Assembly (NCBI GenBank): GCA_018402485.1
Contig: JAGYIY010000001.1
Coordinates: 652,001 to 716,000 of the forward strand
Source of the DNA: Roseivirga sp.
Lineage (GTDB): Bacteria > Bacteroidota > Bacteroidia > Cytophagales > Cyclobacteriaceae
Length of the DNA: 64,000 bases
Direction of reading: 5' to 3'
Positions 15,948 to 25,513 of the stretch are shown here, piece by piece; position 1 is the first letter of the stretch, and each line of letters begins with the position of its first letter. The translations under genes and the position numbers were made by a program. Below the pieces are notes generated by a model. That model ran no database searches. It saw nothing but the letters and a program-made list of their open reading frames with translations, and was not told the origin of the DNA.

Positions 15948-17348
15948 ATGGAGTATCGCATAGAAAAAGACACAATGGGTGAGGTACAAGTACCTGCCGA
16001 CAAATATTGGGGCGCTCAGACAGAGCGTTCGCGCAATAACTTTAGAATAGGTGCGCCTGCCAGTATGCCTTTGGAAGTAATTTATGGTTTTGCCTATTTA
16101 AAAAAGGCTGCTGCTTATGCCAATTGTGAGTTAGGCGTGTTAGAAGAAAAGAAGCGCAATCTGATTGCCCAAGTGTGCGATGAAGTTTTGGAAGGGAAAC
16201 ATGATGATCAGTTTCCTCTGGTGATTTGGCAAACGGGTTCGGGCACGCAGTCCAATATGAACATGAATGAGGTAATTGCCAACCGGGCGCATGTGTTGGA
16301 GGGCCACAATCTAGGAGAGGGAGAAAGAACCGTTCACCCCAATGACGATGTCAATAAATCGCAGTCTTCTAACGATACTTTCCCAACAGGGATGCACATT
16401 GCAGCTTACAAAATGATTTTGGAAACTACCATTCCGGGTGTGGAGCAATTGCGCGATACTCTTTCCACAAAATCAAACGAATTGATGAAAGTGGTGAAAA
16501 TAGGCCGTACGCATTTGATGGATGCTACACCCATTACTTTGGGGCAAGAATTTTCGGGATATGTCTCTCAGCTAAATCATGGGCTTAGAGCACTTAAAAA
16601 TACATTAGCGCATCTTTCAGAGTTGGCTTTGGGCGGAACAGCTGTGGGCACAGGTATCAATACCCCCAAAGGCTATGCTGAAGTGGTGGCACAGTACATT
16701 GCCGATTTCACACAATTACCTTTTGTAACAGCAGAAAATAAATTTGAGGCTTTGGCTGCCCACGATGCGCTGGTAGAAACCCATGGTGCATTGAAGCAAT
16801 TGGCCGTGTCGTTGAACAAAATTGCCAACGATATCCGTATGCTTGCTTCCGGTCCACGTTCGGGCATTGGTGAAATTAATTTACCAGCCAACGAGCCAGG
16901 ATCTTCTATCATGCCAGGTAAGGTTAACCCCACCCAATGTGAAGCGATGACCATGGTTTGTGCTCAGGTGATGGGCAATGATGTGGCAGTAACCGTTGGG
17001 GGCACGCAAGGACATTACGAACTGAATGTTTTCAAACCCATGATGGCCGCCAATCTCTTGCAATCTGCTAGATTGATTGGTGATGCTTGTGTTTCATTTA
17101 ATGAGAATTGTGCCAGTGGCATTGAGCCCAACCACAAGAATATACAAGCACATTTAAATAATTCCTTAATGTTGGTTACGGCTGTCAATACCAAAATCGG
17201 TTATGAGAAGGCAGCTAAAATTGCCAAGTTGGCACATGAGAATGGAACAACCTTGAAAGAAGAGGCGGTGAACTTAGGATTTATGACTGCAGAGCAATTC
17301 GATGAGTGGGTCAGGCCCGAAGAAATGACAGGAGGTTTGAAAAACTAA
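15948..17348 (+). CDS. fumC: Fumarate hydratase, class II
   Basis: Encodes 466 aa, the usual length of the homotetrameric, iron-independent fumarase that interconverts fumarate and L-malate in the citric acid cycle. The family signature [17 protein letters not shown] is near residue 315, [10 protein letters not shown] near residue 100 and the [17 protein letters not shown] substrate region near residue 130. It is cytoplasmic and stands alone on the plus strand after a divergent gap of about 230 bases that presumably holds its promoter. Confidence 0.97.
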   Translation: MEYRIEKDTMGEVQVPADKYWGAQTERSRNNFRIGAPASMPLEVIYGFAYLKKAAAYANCELGVLEEKKRNLIAQVCDEVLEGKHDDQFPLVIWQTGSGTQSNMNMNEVIANRAHVLEGHNLGEGERTVHPNDDVNKSQSSNDTFPTGMHIAAYKMILETTIPGVEQLRDTLSTKSNELMKVVKIGRTHLMDATPITLGQEFSGYVSQLNHGLRALKNTLAHLSELALGGTAVGTGINTPKGYAEVVAQYIADFTQLPFVTAENKFEALAAHDALVETHGALKQLAVSLNKIANDIRMLASGPRSGIGEINLPANEPGSSIMPGKVNPTQCEAMTMVCAQVMGNDVAVTVGGTQGHYELNVFKPMMAANLLQSARLIGDACVSFNENCASGIEPNHKNIQAHLNNSLMLVTAVNTKIGYEKAAKIAKLAHENGTTLKEEAVNLGFMTAEQFDEWVRPEEMTGGLKN

Positions 17349-17398
17349 ATAGTTTACCTAATTTGTCATAAAATTAAATGCATTTAATTCCAATACCC

Positions 17399-18043
17399 AT
17401 GAAATCAAAAAAAGCACTCTTAACATTTACGCTCACCCTGTTTGTGCTAGGCGCTTCTTATGCGCAGACCTCCGAAAATCGTCCTTTAACTAAAAAGGAA
17501 ACCAGAGAATGGAAGAAGAAAAAGAGAAAAATGCCGGTAGAAGATTTTGAGCAGCTCTTTCAAGAAAATACGAGCCAAAAGGCGGAGATTCTTAGCATGA
17601 AAAGCGAAATTGAAGCTTTGGAAAATCAACTCTCTCAAAAAGAAGCTAGTGTGAGCGATTTACAAAAGCAAGTAAAGCGGATGCAAACGGCTTATCAAGC
17701 TGCTCAAAACGAAATAAAACAGCTGAAAAGAACCACAACTCAACCGCCAATAGAGCCGAATATGATGGTGGGAGAAGACTTTAGCGTTGGAGTGGTTTTT
17801 AAAGTACAAGTCGGTGCTTTCCGTAAAATAGACCTAGGCAAGTATGCTGAAACCTCAGACGATTTTGACCAGGAAGGCGGAAAAGAGTTGAGAAAATACA
17901 TTGTGGGTAATTTTAGAAATTACGAAGATGCAAATGTCTTGAAAAGATATTTGCGCGAGATGGGTGTTAAAGACGCTTGGATTGTGCCTTATCGAGACGG
18001 TCAGCGCGTACCCTTGAAAGAAGTGCTTGAAGAAGTAAAGTAA
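17399..18043 (+). CDS. Secreted coiled-coil protein with SPOR-like C-terminus (Ezrin/radixin/moesin type)
   Basis: Encodes 214 aa from the ATG at 17399, which begins a clean signal peptide (MKSKKALLTFTLTLFVLGASYA); an in-frame ATG at 17378 adds only seven residues. Residues 55-115 form a coiled coil of heptads rich in Glu, Gln and Lys. The C-terminal 85 residues (FKVQVGAFRKIDLGKY to KDAWIVPYRDG) have the pattern of SPOR-like peptidoglycan-binding repeats. Such proteins are often annotated in Bacteroidota as Ezrin/radixin/moesin family. A role at the cell wall is inference. A strong terminator follows. Confidence 0.75.
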   Translation: MKSKKALLTFTLTLFVLGASYAQTSENRPLTKKETREWKKKKRKMPVEDFEQLFQENTSQKAEILSMKSEIEALENQLSQKEASVSDLQKQVKRMQTAYQAAQNEIKQLKRTTTQPPIEPNMMVGEDFSVGVVFKVQVGAFRKIDLGKYAETSDDFDQEGGKELRKYIVGNFRNYEDANVLKRYLREMGVKDAWIVPYRDGQRVPLKEVLEEVK

Positions 18044-18064
18044 AATTTTTTAAACATATTTACT

Positions 18065-18096
18065 GCAGTGTCTTCTTAATAAGGCACTGCTTTTTT
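18065..18096 (+). terminator. Rho-independent terminator
   Basis: GCAGTGTCTT (18065-18074) pairs with AAGGCACTGC (18081-18090) over ten positions with one G-T wobble and a six-base loop, followed by six T. It ends the transcript of the coiled-coil gene before recJ. Confidence 0.85.
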
Positions 18097-18114
18097 ATTC
18101 CTAAGCCAATTCCT

Positions 18115-19818
18115 ATGAAGCCAAAGCAATGGGTTATGCCCGATCCTGTAGAACCGGATGCTGTCTCATTTTTGCAGCAAGTGCTCAATTTAGACCCGAC
18201 TTTGGTGGAATTGCTAGTGCAAAAAGGTATTAGAACCTTTGAAGAGGCAAGAGATTATTTTAGGCCAAAGCTCGAAGATCTTCATGACCCCTTTTTAATG
18301 CAAGACATGGAAAAGGCTGTTAATCGGTTGGTAGAGGCAATGGCTGCGGAAGAGAAAATCTTGGTGTATGGAGATTATGATGTAGATGGTACCACTTCTG
18401 TAGCTACTTTTTATGGCTTTTTGTCACAGCACTATAATCATTTAGGCTATTATATACCCGATCGATACAGTGAGGGCTATGGTGTTTCCAGCCAAGGGAT
18501 TGATTATGCCATAAAAGAAGACTATAAGCTCATCATTACCATTGATTGTGGTATCAAAGCTGCGGATAAAATAGCGCATGCTAAAGCACAAGGCATAGAT
18601 GTGATTGTTTGCGATCACCATACCCCTGGAGAGCTACCACCGGCATATGCCATTCTTAATCCAAAACGTAAAGATTGTGTTTATCCATACAAAGAATTAT
18701 CAGGTTGTGGCGTTGGATTTAAGTTGCTCGAAGCACTTTGTATTCATACAGGTATGAATGCGAAAAAACTGTATGAAAGCCTAGATTTACTGGCGGTTTC
18801 CATTGCCTCCGATATCGTACCTATCACCGGCGAAAACCGAATTTTCGCTTTCCATGGGCTCAATACCCTGAGAACAACACAACGACCCGGGTTAAAGGCC
18901 TTGCAAGGCCACCGGAATAACCCTTTGACCTCTATTTCTTCCGTTGTTTTTGGAATGGCCCCAAAGATTAACGCTGCTGGAAGAATTGCCCATGCCTCCG
19001 CAGCCGTAGATTTGATGCTAGCCAAAACAAAGGAGGAGGCAGAAGATTGGCTTGCTAAGATTGAAGCCAATAATGAAAAAAGGAAGAATTTGGATCAATC
19101 TGCTACCAAAGAAGCACTTTCTTTAATTGAAAAAGAAGGCTTGGCAGAGAAAAAAACGACTGTGCTTTACAATAAAAACTGGAGCAAAGGAGTGGTAGGC
19201 ATTGTAGCTTCCAGATGCATTGAAACCTATTATCGACCCACTATTATAATGACCTATTCCAATGGAAAAATTACAGGTTCAGTGCGTAGCGTTCACAATT
19301 TCGATGTATATGAAGCTTTACTCGATTGTGCCGATGTATTGGAACAGTTTGGGGGTCATCAGTATGCTGCAGGGCTTACGCTTGAAGAAAAAAACTTGCC
19401 TGCATTTAAGGAGCGTTTTGAGCAGGCCGTGGCGGCTAGAATTCAAGAAGAACACCTCAAACCGGTCATTCGGGTAGATGCCCGACTTGATTTTAGTCAG
19501 GTTAATGCAAAGTTTTTTAGGGTTTTGTCTCAAATGGCACCTTTTGGCCCTGGCAATATGCAACCGGTATTTTGGTCTAGCCATGTAACAGCTAAAAAAA
19601 GCCGAGTGCTAAAGGAAAAGCACCTCAGCATGACCTTAGCTCAAGATGGCATAAAAGTTGAGTTCAAAGCTATTGCCTTTAACATGGGGGAGTATTTCGA
19701 TCTTGTGAAGAGTGGAATGCCATTTGATGTGGCCTATTGCTTGGAGGAAAATCATTATAATGGAGAAACGTCCATTCAATTACATGTAAAAGACCTTAAA
19801 TTTGACAATGAAGCATAG
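18115..19818 (+). CDS. recJ: Single-stranded-DNA-specific exonuclease RecJ
   Basis: Encodes 567 aa, the standard RecJ length. It degrades single-stranded DNA 5' to 3' in recombination and mismatch repair. The DHH phosphoesterase motifs are present: GDYDVDGTTS at 86-95 and CDHH at 166-169. The DHHA1 domain has GVVGIVASR and the FGGHQYAAGLTL motif near residue 410, and an OB-fold follows (FGPGNMQPVF onward). It is followed after three bases by lptB, so recJ, lptB and the GH3-like gene are probably co-transcribed. Confidence 0.97.
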   Translation: MKPKQWVMPDPVEPDAVSFLQQVLNLDPTLVELLVQKGIRTFEEARDYFRPKLEDLHDPFLMQDMEKAVNRLVEAMAAEEKILVYGDYDVDGTTSVATFYGFLSQHYNHLGYYIPDRYSEGYGVSSQGIDYAIKEDYKLIITIDCGIKAADKIAHAKAQGIDVIVCDHHTPGELPPAYAILNPKRKDCVYPYKELSGCGVGFKLLEALCIHTGMNAKKLYESLDLLAVSIASDIVPITGENRIFAFHGLNTLRTTQRPGLKALQGHRNNPLTSISSVVFGMAPKINAAGRIAHASAAVDLMLAKTKEEAEDWLAKIEANNEKRKNLDQSATKEALSLIEKEGLAEKKTTVLYNKNWSKGVVGIVASRCIETYYRPTIIMTYSNGKITGSVRSVHNFDVYEALLDCADVLEQFGGHQYAAGLTLEEKNLPAFKERFEQAVAARIQEEHLKPVIRVDARLDFSQVNAKFFRVLSQMAPFGPGNMQPVFWSSHVTAKKSRVLKEKHLSMTLAQDGIKVEFKAIAFNMGEYFDLVKSGMPFDVAYCLEENHYNGETSIQLHVKDLKFDNEA

Positions 19819-19821
19819 CAT

Positions 19822-20553
19822 ATGGAACTCAAGGCAGAAGGACTCATAAAAAGTTATAAGAAAAAAAAAGTTGTCAATAACGTTTCAGTAAGCGTTCAAC
19901 AAGGGGAGATTGTAGGACTATTGGGGCCAAATGGAGCCGGCAAAACAACCACTTTTTACATGATTGTGGGCTTAATTAAGCCTAATGAAGGAAAAATATT
20001 TTTGGAAGATGAAAATATTACCGCTCTGCCCATGTTTAAACGGGCAAAATTAGGCATTGGTTATTTAGCGCAGGAACCTTCGGTTTTTCGTAAGCTTACA
20101 GTTGAGCAGAACATTTTAGCTATTTTAGAAATGCGCAACCTTACCAAGACAGAGCAAATAACGAAAATGGAGAGCTTGTTGGAGGAGTTTAGCCTAACAC
20201 ATGTACGTAAAAACAAAGGTCAGGTTCTTTCTGGTGGCGAAAGGCGGAGGACAGAAATTGCCCGCGCACTTTCTATGGATCCTAAATTTGTTTTATTGGA
20301 TGAACCTTTTGCCGGCGTTGACCCTATTGCAGTGGAGGAAATTCAAGGCATTGTTGCACAACTGAAGAAAAGAAACATTGGTATTCTCATCACTGACCAC
20401 AATGTGCAAGAAACCCTCTCCATTACAGATAGAGCTTATTTAATGTTTGAAGGCAAGCTGTTGAAAGCCGGAACATCCGAAGAGTTAGCAGCAGACGAAC
20501 AGGTAAGAAAAGTGTATCTTGGCAAACATTTTCAACTCAAAAGAAAAATTTAA
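19822..20553 (+). CDS. lptB: LPS export ABC transporter ATP-binding protein
   Basis: Encodes 243 aa. The Walker [10 protein letters not shown] is at 35-43, the signature LSGGERRR at 136-143 and Walker B with [12 protein letters not shown] at 157-168, all in the form typical of LptB. It powers extraction of lipopolysaccharide from the inner membrane through LptFG. It directly abuts the next gene: its TAA is followed immediately by the TTG start of the GH3-like gene. Confidence 0.96.
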   Translation: MELKAEGLIKSYKKKKVVNNVSVSVQQGEIVGLLGPNGAGKTTTFYMIVGLIKPNEGKIFLEDENITALPMFKRAKLGIGYLAQEPSVFRKLTVEQNILAILEMRNLTKTEQITKMESLLEEFSLTHVRKNKGQVLSGGERRRTEIARALSMDPKFVLLDEPFAGVDPIAVEEIQGIVAQLKKRNIGILITDHNVQETLSITDRAYLMFEGKLLKAGTSEELAADEQVRKVYLGKHFQLKRKI

Positions 20554-22071
20554 TTGGCCATTATCAATTCTATACTCACTTGGGTGATGAAGAAGCGGAT
20601 TCATCAAATCGAGTTGTTTCGTAAATATCCACATGATGTACAGCAGGAGCTTTTTAAAAAGCTCATACACTCTGCCAAAAACACGGAGTTTGGTAAAAAA
20701 TATCGCTTTAACGAAATTAAAAACCCTGAGCAGTTCCGAAGAGAGGTGCCTGTCTTTACATACGAAGAGATTTCGCCCTACATAGAGCGAAATATGCGGG
20801 GAGAACAAAACATTCTTTGGCCTTCCGAAATCAAATGGTTTGCCAAATCATCTGGTACAACAAATGCTAGAAGTAAATTTATTCCCGTTTCCAACGAAGC
20901 TCTAGAAGGCTGCCACTTCAACGGGGGTAAAGACCTTTTGTCATTGTATTGCAATAATCACCCCGAAACCTTGATTTTTGACGGGAAAGGTTTAACCATA
21001 GGCGGAAGCCAGCAGATCAACCAGCATGATGGGAATAAAGAATCCTTTTATGGAGATGTCTCGGCTGTGATTATGTCTAACCTTCCATATTGGACAAAAT
21101 TTGTAAGGACACCCAACTTGGATATCGCTCTGATGGATGAGTGGGAAGAAAAGATTGAGAAGATGGCTGAGCATACCCTTAACGAGAATGTGACGAGTAT
21201 CTCTGGCGTACCAACTTGGACCATTGTTTTACTTCAAAGGATCTTAGAAATTACAGGTAAAACAGATATTCGAGAGGTTTGGCCTAATTTGGAGGTTTTC
21301 TTCCATGGTGCAGTGGCTTTTGGCCCCTACAGAAATATCTTCAACGAGCTCATCAAAAGTAGTGACATGAGGTACATGGAGACCTATAATGCATCGGAGG
21401 GATTTTTTGGCATTCAAGATGAGCCTGGTGCAGAGGATATGCTACTCATGTTAGATTATGGAATTTTCTATGAGTTTATTCCTTTCGACCACATAAATAA
21501 GGTTGAGCCAAAAGTGATAGGATTAGATGAGGTTGAGTTAGGACAACATTATGCCTTGCTCATTTCTACAAATGCCGGCTTGTGGCGATATTACATCGGC
21601 GATACCATTGTATTTACTTCTTTAAACCCGTATAAAATTAAAATTTCAGGAAGAACTAAACACTTCATTAATGCTTTTGGTGAAGAGTTGGTGGTAGAAA
21701 ATGCAGAAAAGGCCATTGCCACAGCATGCGAAAAGACTGGCGCACTGATCAATAATTTTACGGCAGCACCAAAATATTTTGAGCAAAACGAGCAAGGATC
21801 GCACGAATGGATTGTTGAATTTGAGCAGGCCCCCAGTGATCTAGAAGAATTTGTAAAGATTTTAGATGCTACCCTAAGAGAACTCAACTCGGATTATGAC
21901 GCCAAAAGGCACAAAAGTATTGCCCTGAAAATGCCCATAGTACATCGAGCTGCACCGGGTACTTTTTATCAATGGATGAAGAAAAGGGGTAAGTTGGGAG
22001 GTCAAAATAAAGTTCCCAGGCTTTCTAATTCACGAGAATACCTAGACGACCTTTTGACTATGATTGGTTAG
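20554..22071 (+). CDS. GH3 auxin-responsive-promoter family protein
   Basis: Encodes 505 aa, close to the length of bacterial GH3-like proteins in Bacteroidota. GH3 enzymes in plants are acyl-adenylate-forming amido synthetases of the firefly-luciferase superfamily. The bacterial function is not established. ATP-binding features are seen in KSSGTTNARSKFIPVS and the MRYMETYNASEGFFG region, and the C-terminal domain follows near residue 390. The start is a TTG placed immediately after the lptB stop. The predicted N-terminus AIINSILTWVMKKRIHQIE looks like that of relatives, which supports this unusual start. Confidence 0.9.
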   Translation: MAIINSILTWVMKKRIHQIELFRKYPHDVQQELFKKLIHSAKNTEFGKKYRFNEIKNPEQFRREVPVFTYEEISPYIERNMRGEQNILWPSEIKWFAKSSGTTNARSKFIPVSNEALEGCHFNGGKDLLSLYCNNHPETLIFDGKGLTIGGSQQINQHDGNKESFYGDVSAVIMSNLPYWTKFVRTPNLDIALMDEWEEKIEKMAEHTLNENVTSISGVPTWTIVLLQRILEITGKTDIREVWPNLEVFFHGAVAFGPYRNIFNELIKSSDMRYMETYNASEGFFGIQDEPGAEDMLLMLDYGIFYEFIPFDHINKVEPKVIGLDEVELGQHYALLISTNAGLWRYYIGDTIVFTSLNPYKIKISGRTKHFINAFGEELVVENAEKAIATACEKTGALINNFTAAPKYFEQNEQGSHEWIVEFEQAPSDLEEFVKILDATLRELNSDYDAKRHKSIALKMPIVHRAAPGTFYQWMKKRGKLGGQNKVPRLSNSREYLDDLLTMIG

Positions 22072-22072
22072 T

Positions 22073-22684
22073 TTATTTTGCCCATTTGATAGTGCAACCT
22101 ATCGCCTTAGTGCTTTTGGTGGGGACGGGTTTTCCTAACAGTAAACTTTCAACTGCATCTTTTACATAGTGTTTATCTGCATTTTCAGCACTTCGGGTAT
22201 TGTTGTCAATAGCACCCATGAAAGCAACTTCAAAGTGAACTGCTCCTTTCCTTTCTAATACATAGACATGTGGTGTGTTGCTTGCTCCGTAAGCCTTGGT
22301 AATTTGTTGGGTTTCATCTATTAAATAAGGAAACGCAAAGCCTTTTTCAGAGGCCCTCAGCTTCATGTTGTCAAATGAATCACCCGGAGAAGCGAAAGGA
22401 TCGTTGGGCTGAATGGCTAAAACAGGATAACCTTTTGGTGCAAATTCTTCATGCAAGGCAATGATACGGTCTTCATACATGACGGAGTAAGGACATGTAT
22501 TGCATGTGAAAACTAAAATGTAGCCTTTTGCATCTGTATTGCTTGTGAGTGAAAGGACTGTTCCATCAATATTTTTAAGATTGAAATCAACTGCTTTGTC
22601 GCCCACACCAAGCCCTTCATTTTCTGGTAGAACAGCCCTTGCAATGAAATAAAAGCCAATAAAAATGGTTTTCAATAAGCTCAT
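22073..22684 (-). CDS. Thioredoxin-family peroxiredoxin-like protein (AhpC/TSA type)
   Basis: Encodes 203 aa. The AhpC/TSA or redoxin fold begins near residue 25 (GLGVGDKAVDFNLKNIDG) and contains a CNTC active site with Cys61 and Cys64 in FTCNTCPYS. A hydrophobic N-terminus (FIGFYFIARAVLP) may be a signal or anchor. Family members of this layout are found widely in Bacteroidota and are thought to be extracytoplasmic thiol-disulfide proteins. It is nine bases downstream of the TlpA-like gene, so both likely form an operon. It converges with the GH3 gene. Confidence 0.85.
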   Translation of the reverse strand: MSLLKTIFIGFYFIARAVLPENEGLGVGDKAVDFNLKNIDGTVLSLTSNTDAKGYILVFTCNTCPYSVMYEDRIIALHEEFAPKGYPVLAIQPNDPFASPGDSFDNMKLRASEKGFAFPYLIDETQQITKAYGASNTPHVYVLERKGAVHFEVAFMGAIDNNTRSAENADKHYVKDAVESLLLGKPVPTKSTKAIGCTIKWAK

Positions 22685-22693
22685 GGTTTTTTG

Positions 22694-23191
22694 TTAAAGG
22701 GTTATTTCTACAATCATGCTTTCTAACTCACCTTTTTCCAGCTCTTTTTCAATAAATTTTCTTTTGCCATTTTGGTGATTGATGACAAGGGTAGCTGGAA
22801 TGGCGCCACTCCAACTTGGGTCTACTTTGTTCATCCAACTGTTGTAATCCAGATTGTCTAACAAAATTACATCTGTAATTAACTCTTTTTCTTTCACAAA
22901 CGGAACCACCTTATTTTCAAACCCCTCCGCAAAGTCTAAAGAAACCATGGTTACATGAACCTCATTGTTATTCCTTGCCAAAGCTTGAATGTAGGGCATT
23001 TCAGCAATACAGGGTTTACACCACGTGGCCCAAAAATTGATCACCTGAATTTGTTCACTATCTCCTTCCATAAGGGCCTCTAATGCCTCAAACTGAACAA
23101 TCTCAAGTCTTTTTCCATTTTCCATTTTGCTCTGCTGGCTGGAGCAGGATACGAAACCCATGATAAAGACACCCCAAAAGATTTTTTTCAT
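22694..23191 (-). CDS. TlpA-like thioredoxin-fold lipoprotein
   Basis: Encodes 165 aa with a short lipoprotein signal ending FVSC at Cys16, then a thioredoxin fold with active site WATWCKPC (Cys58, Cys61) and the cis-Pro region SGAIPATLVI. It is probably a periplasmic, membrane-attached thiol-disulfide reductase. It precedes the peroxiredoxin-like gene with nine bases between, suggesting shared redox work. Confidence 0.9.
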   Translation of the reverse strand: MKKIFWGVFIMGFVSCSSQQSKMENGKRLEIVQFEALEALMEGDSEQIQVINFWATWCKPCIAEMPYIQALARNNNEVHVTMVSLDFAEGFENKVVPFVKEKELITDVILLDNLDYNSWMNKVDPSWSGAIPATLVINHQNGKRKFIEKELEKGELESMIVEITL

Positions 23192-23746
23192 AATGCTAAG
23201 AAACGAAATTTCGATTTAAAGGTTAATTGCGCTTATATTTTTATAGAGGTATCGGGTCGCAAGCCGCTCTTCTTTTTTGTACTATTCTAATACATCTGGT
23301 TTGAAGCAGGAAGCCTCGCTCAATCTACCATCTTAAAAATCCCTCCATTTACATTTGTAACATTTCTTGTTAATATTGACTTAACATTTATTTTTTGTCC
23401 AGGACATTTTTGGTGGGTTGTTTTAATGGCCTAGAAGAGGCTATTTTTAGAAAATGGGAATGGCAAATAAGGTCAAGCTTATTTTGCTTTTTAGGCCTTG
23501 TGCGCATGTGTTAGTAGACAAAAAATTAGACAATAAAAAGATGCAATAAAATGGGCAATTTTTTTTCCACAAAATGGAGTTTTTATCCACACCTTTTTTC
23601 CATACGATTACAACTTACAGAAAATCAGATTGATATGCGAATATGCCTCAATCAAATATTTGTTGATAACTATTTTGAATAAGGTCTTTAAACCCTTGAA
23701 AATGTACGGTTTAGGGATAAAAGGAAGTGTTCAAAGGCCTGATGTA
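23192..23746 (-). promoter_or_regulatory. AT-rich intergenic region with a cluster of DnaA-box-like sites
   Basis: This 555-base gap has no open frame I can support. It is rich in A and T. Within 110 bases it contains the exact DnaA box TTATCCACA (23583-23591), a one-mismatch version TTTTCCACA (23563-23571) and, on the other strand, TGTTGATAA (23661-23669). The sites could be a small part of a replication origin or a DnaA-controlled promoter; either is tentative. The promoters of the two thioredoxin-like genes also lie here. Confidence 0.4.
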
Positions 23747-25513
23747 TTATTCTTTATTTTGTCTTCGTAGTTTTGTTCGATAGGCATTAAAGATTCTTGA
23801 TTTGGAGACCACACCTATGTACTTTCCTTCATTTACTACTGGGAGGTTCCAAGCACCGGTTTTTTCGAACTTTGCCATTACATCTTCCATACTCTCATGG
23901 CTTTTTACAGTGGCTGGAGGCTTGTGCATCAGTTCTTCAACAATTATATTTTTTTGAGATTCATTATTGAACATAATTTCACGTACATCATCCAAAGTAA
24001 TGATGCCTTGAAAAGTTTGGTCTGCAGCAACCACAGGGAATAGGTTGCGCGATGATTTTTTAATGTGGGCCACTAGGTCTTCTAATTTTTGATCTGGCTG
24101 AATGGTCAGCAGATCCTTTTCAATCATTTTCTCTATGTTGATTAGGCTCAATACCTGCCGGTCTTTATCATAAGGGATCAGGTCACCTGCTTTGATCAGT
24201 TTAGCAGTATAAAAGCTGTGGCTTTCAAAATAACTATTGCTACTAAAAGCAATGGCCGAAACGAGCATAAGGGGTAAGAACAAAGTATAACCGCCTGTGA
24301 TCTCGGCAATCAGGAAAATGGCAGTCAAAGGGGCATGTAATACGCCACTCATGACCCCGCACATGCCAATCAGTGTAAAATTACTTATAGATAACCCGTT
24401 ACCAATAGTCAAAAGGTTGGCTATTTGTGCAAATAGGAAGCCTGTAACAGCACCCATAAAAAGGGAAGGTGCAAAAATCCCACCATTGCCCCCAGATCCA
24501 ATGGTAATGCCAGTTGCAATCGGTTTGACCAATAAAATAGCCAAGCCAAATAGCACAATGACCCAGTTATTATCAAAAGAATTGAAAAGCTCATTTGAAG
24601 CCATAATCTCCTTTGCCCTATTGTTGAGTAAATAGATGATGATGTCGTAACCTTCTCCAAAAAGTGGGCGGAATAAAAAGATTAAAAAGGACAAGCCCAG
24701 ACCTCCGAGAATGGCGCGATAAATATCCGAATGGATCTTTCTAAACCAATCTTCTGTAAAAAGGGTAAGTCGGGTAAAATAAACGGAAACCAAACCACAA
24801 GCAAGGCCCAATAGTAAGTAGGCTCCAAAATCTGATGTACGAAAGGGGTCGGATAAGGCAAAAGAGAAAAGCACTTCATCACCCAAAAGCAACATGGATA
24901 GTAATGAGCCGACCACGGCGGCAATGAGCAGGGGAATAAATGCAGCAATGGTCACATCAGTCAGAATTACTTCGATACTAAAGATGACCCCTGCCACCGG
25001 GGAATTAAAGATTCCAGATATGGCAGCTGCTGCACCACAGCCAATCATTAAGGTACGCTGCTTGTAGTTAAGGTGCATCAATCGACCGATGTTGGAGCCA
25101 ATGGCAGAACCGGTGACCACTATGGGTGCCTCGAGACCTACGGAACCCCCTAAACCTACGGTGATGCTGGAAGTTAGCACGCGACTATACATTTTAGTTC
25201 TGGAAATGATGCTCGACTTTTTGCTTATGACGTATAAAATAGAGGTAATACCATGGTTCAACTTTTCCTTCAACACATATTTCGCAAAGAGCGTGGTAAT
25301 GACAATACCGAAAAAAGGAAGTATTACGAATAAAAAAGGGTCTTCTTGGTGCTTGATAAAAGCCTGAATGAAATGAACAGAGCTTTTTAGAATAACTGCA
25401 GCTATACCGCCAAGCACTCCTACCAAACCTCCTAAAATAATGATAAAATTTTTTGTGCTCAGGTGTCGAATACGCCAAATCAAAAACTTGGAAAGGATTT
25501 TCTTTAAGGTCAT
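23747..25513 (-). CDS. ClC chloride channel/antiporter with CBS domains
   Basis: Encodes 588 aa from the ATG at 25513, whose ATGA overlaps the mazG stop; a longer frame would start inside mazG. The ClC core (about 20-440) has the anion-selectivity motifs SVGLEAPIV, GSGGNGGIFAPSLFMG and the HAPLTAIFLI loop. Two CBS domains occupy the last 130 residues (LEDLVAHIKKSSRNLFPVV and VMAKFEKTGAWNLPVV). ClC proteins exchange Cl- for H+ or act as channels in the inner membrane, and the CBS pair usually binds adenine nucleotides. Confidence 0.94.
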   Translation of the reverse strand: MTLKKILSKFLIWRIRHLSTKNFIIILGGLVGVLGGIAAVILKSSVHFIQAFIKHQEDPFLFVILPFFGIVITTLFAKYVLKEKLNHGITSILYVISKKSSIISRTKMYSRVLTSSITVGLGGSVGLEAPIVVTGSAIGSNIGRLMHLNYKQRTLMIGCGAAAAISGIFNSPVAGVIFSIEVILTDVTIAAFIPLLIAAVVGSLLSMLLLGDEVLFSFALSDPFRTSDFGAYLLLGLACGLVSVYFTRLTLFTEDWFRKIHSDIYRAILGGLGLSFLIFLFRPLFGEGYDIIIYLLNNRAKEIMASNELFNSFDNNWVIVLFGLAILLVKPIATGITIGSGGNGGIFAPSLFMGAVTGFLFAQIANLLTIGNGLSISNFTLIGMCGVMSGVLHAPLTAIFLIAEITGGYTLFLPLMLVSAIAFSSNSYFESHSFYTAKLIKAGDLIPYDKDRQVLSLINIEKMIEKDLLTIQPDQKLEDLVAHIKKSSRNLFPVVAADQTFQGIITLDDVREIMFNNESQKNIIVEELMHKPPATVKSHESMEDVMAKFEKTGAWNLPVVNEGKYIGVVSKSRIFNAYRTKLRRQNKE

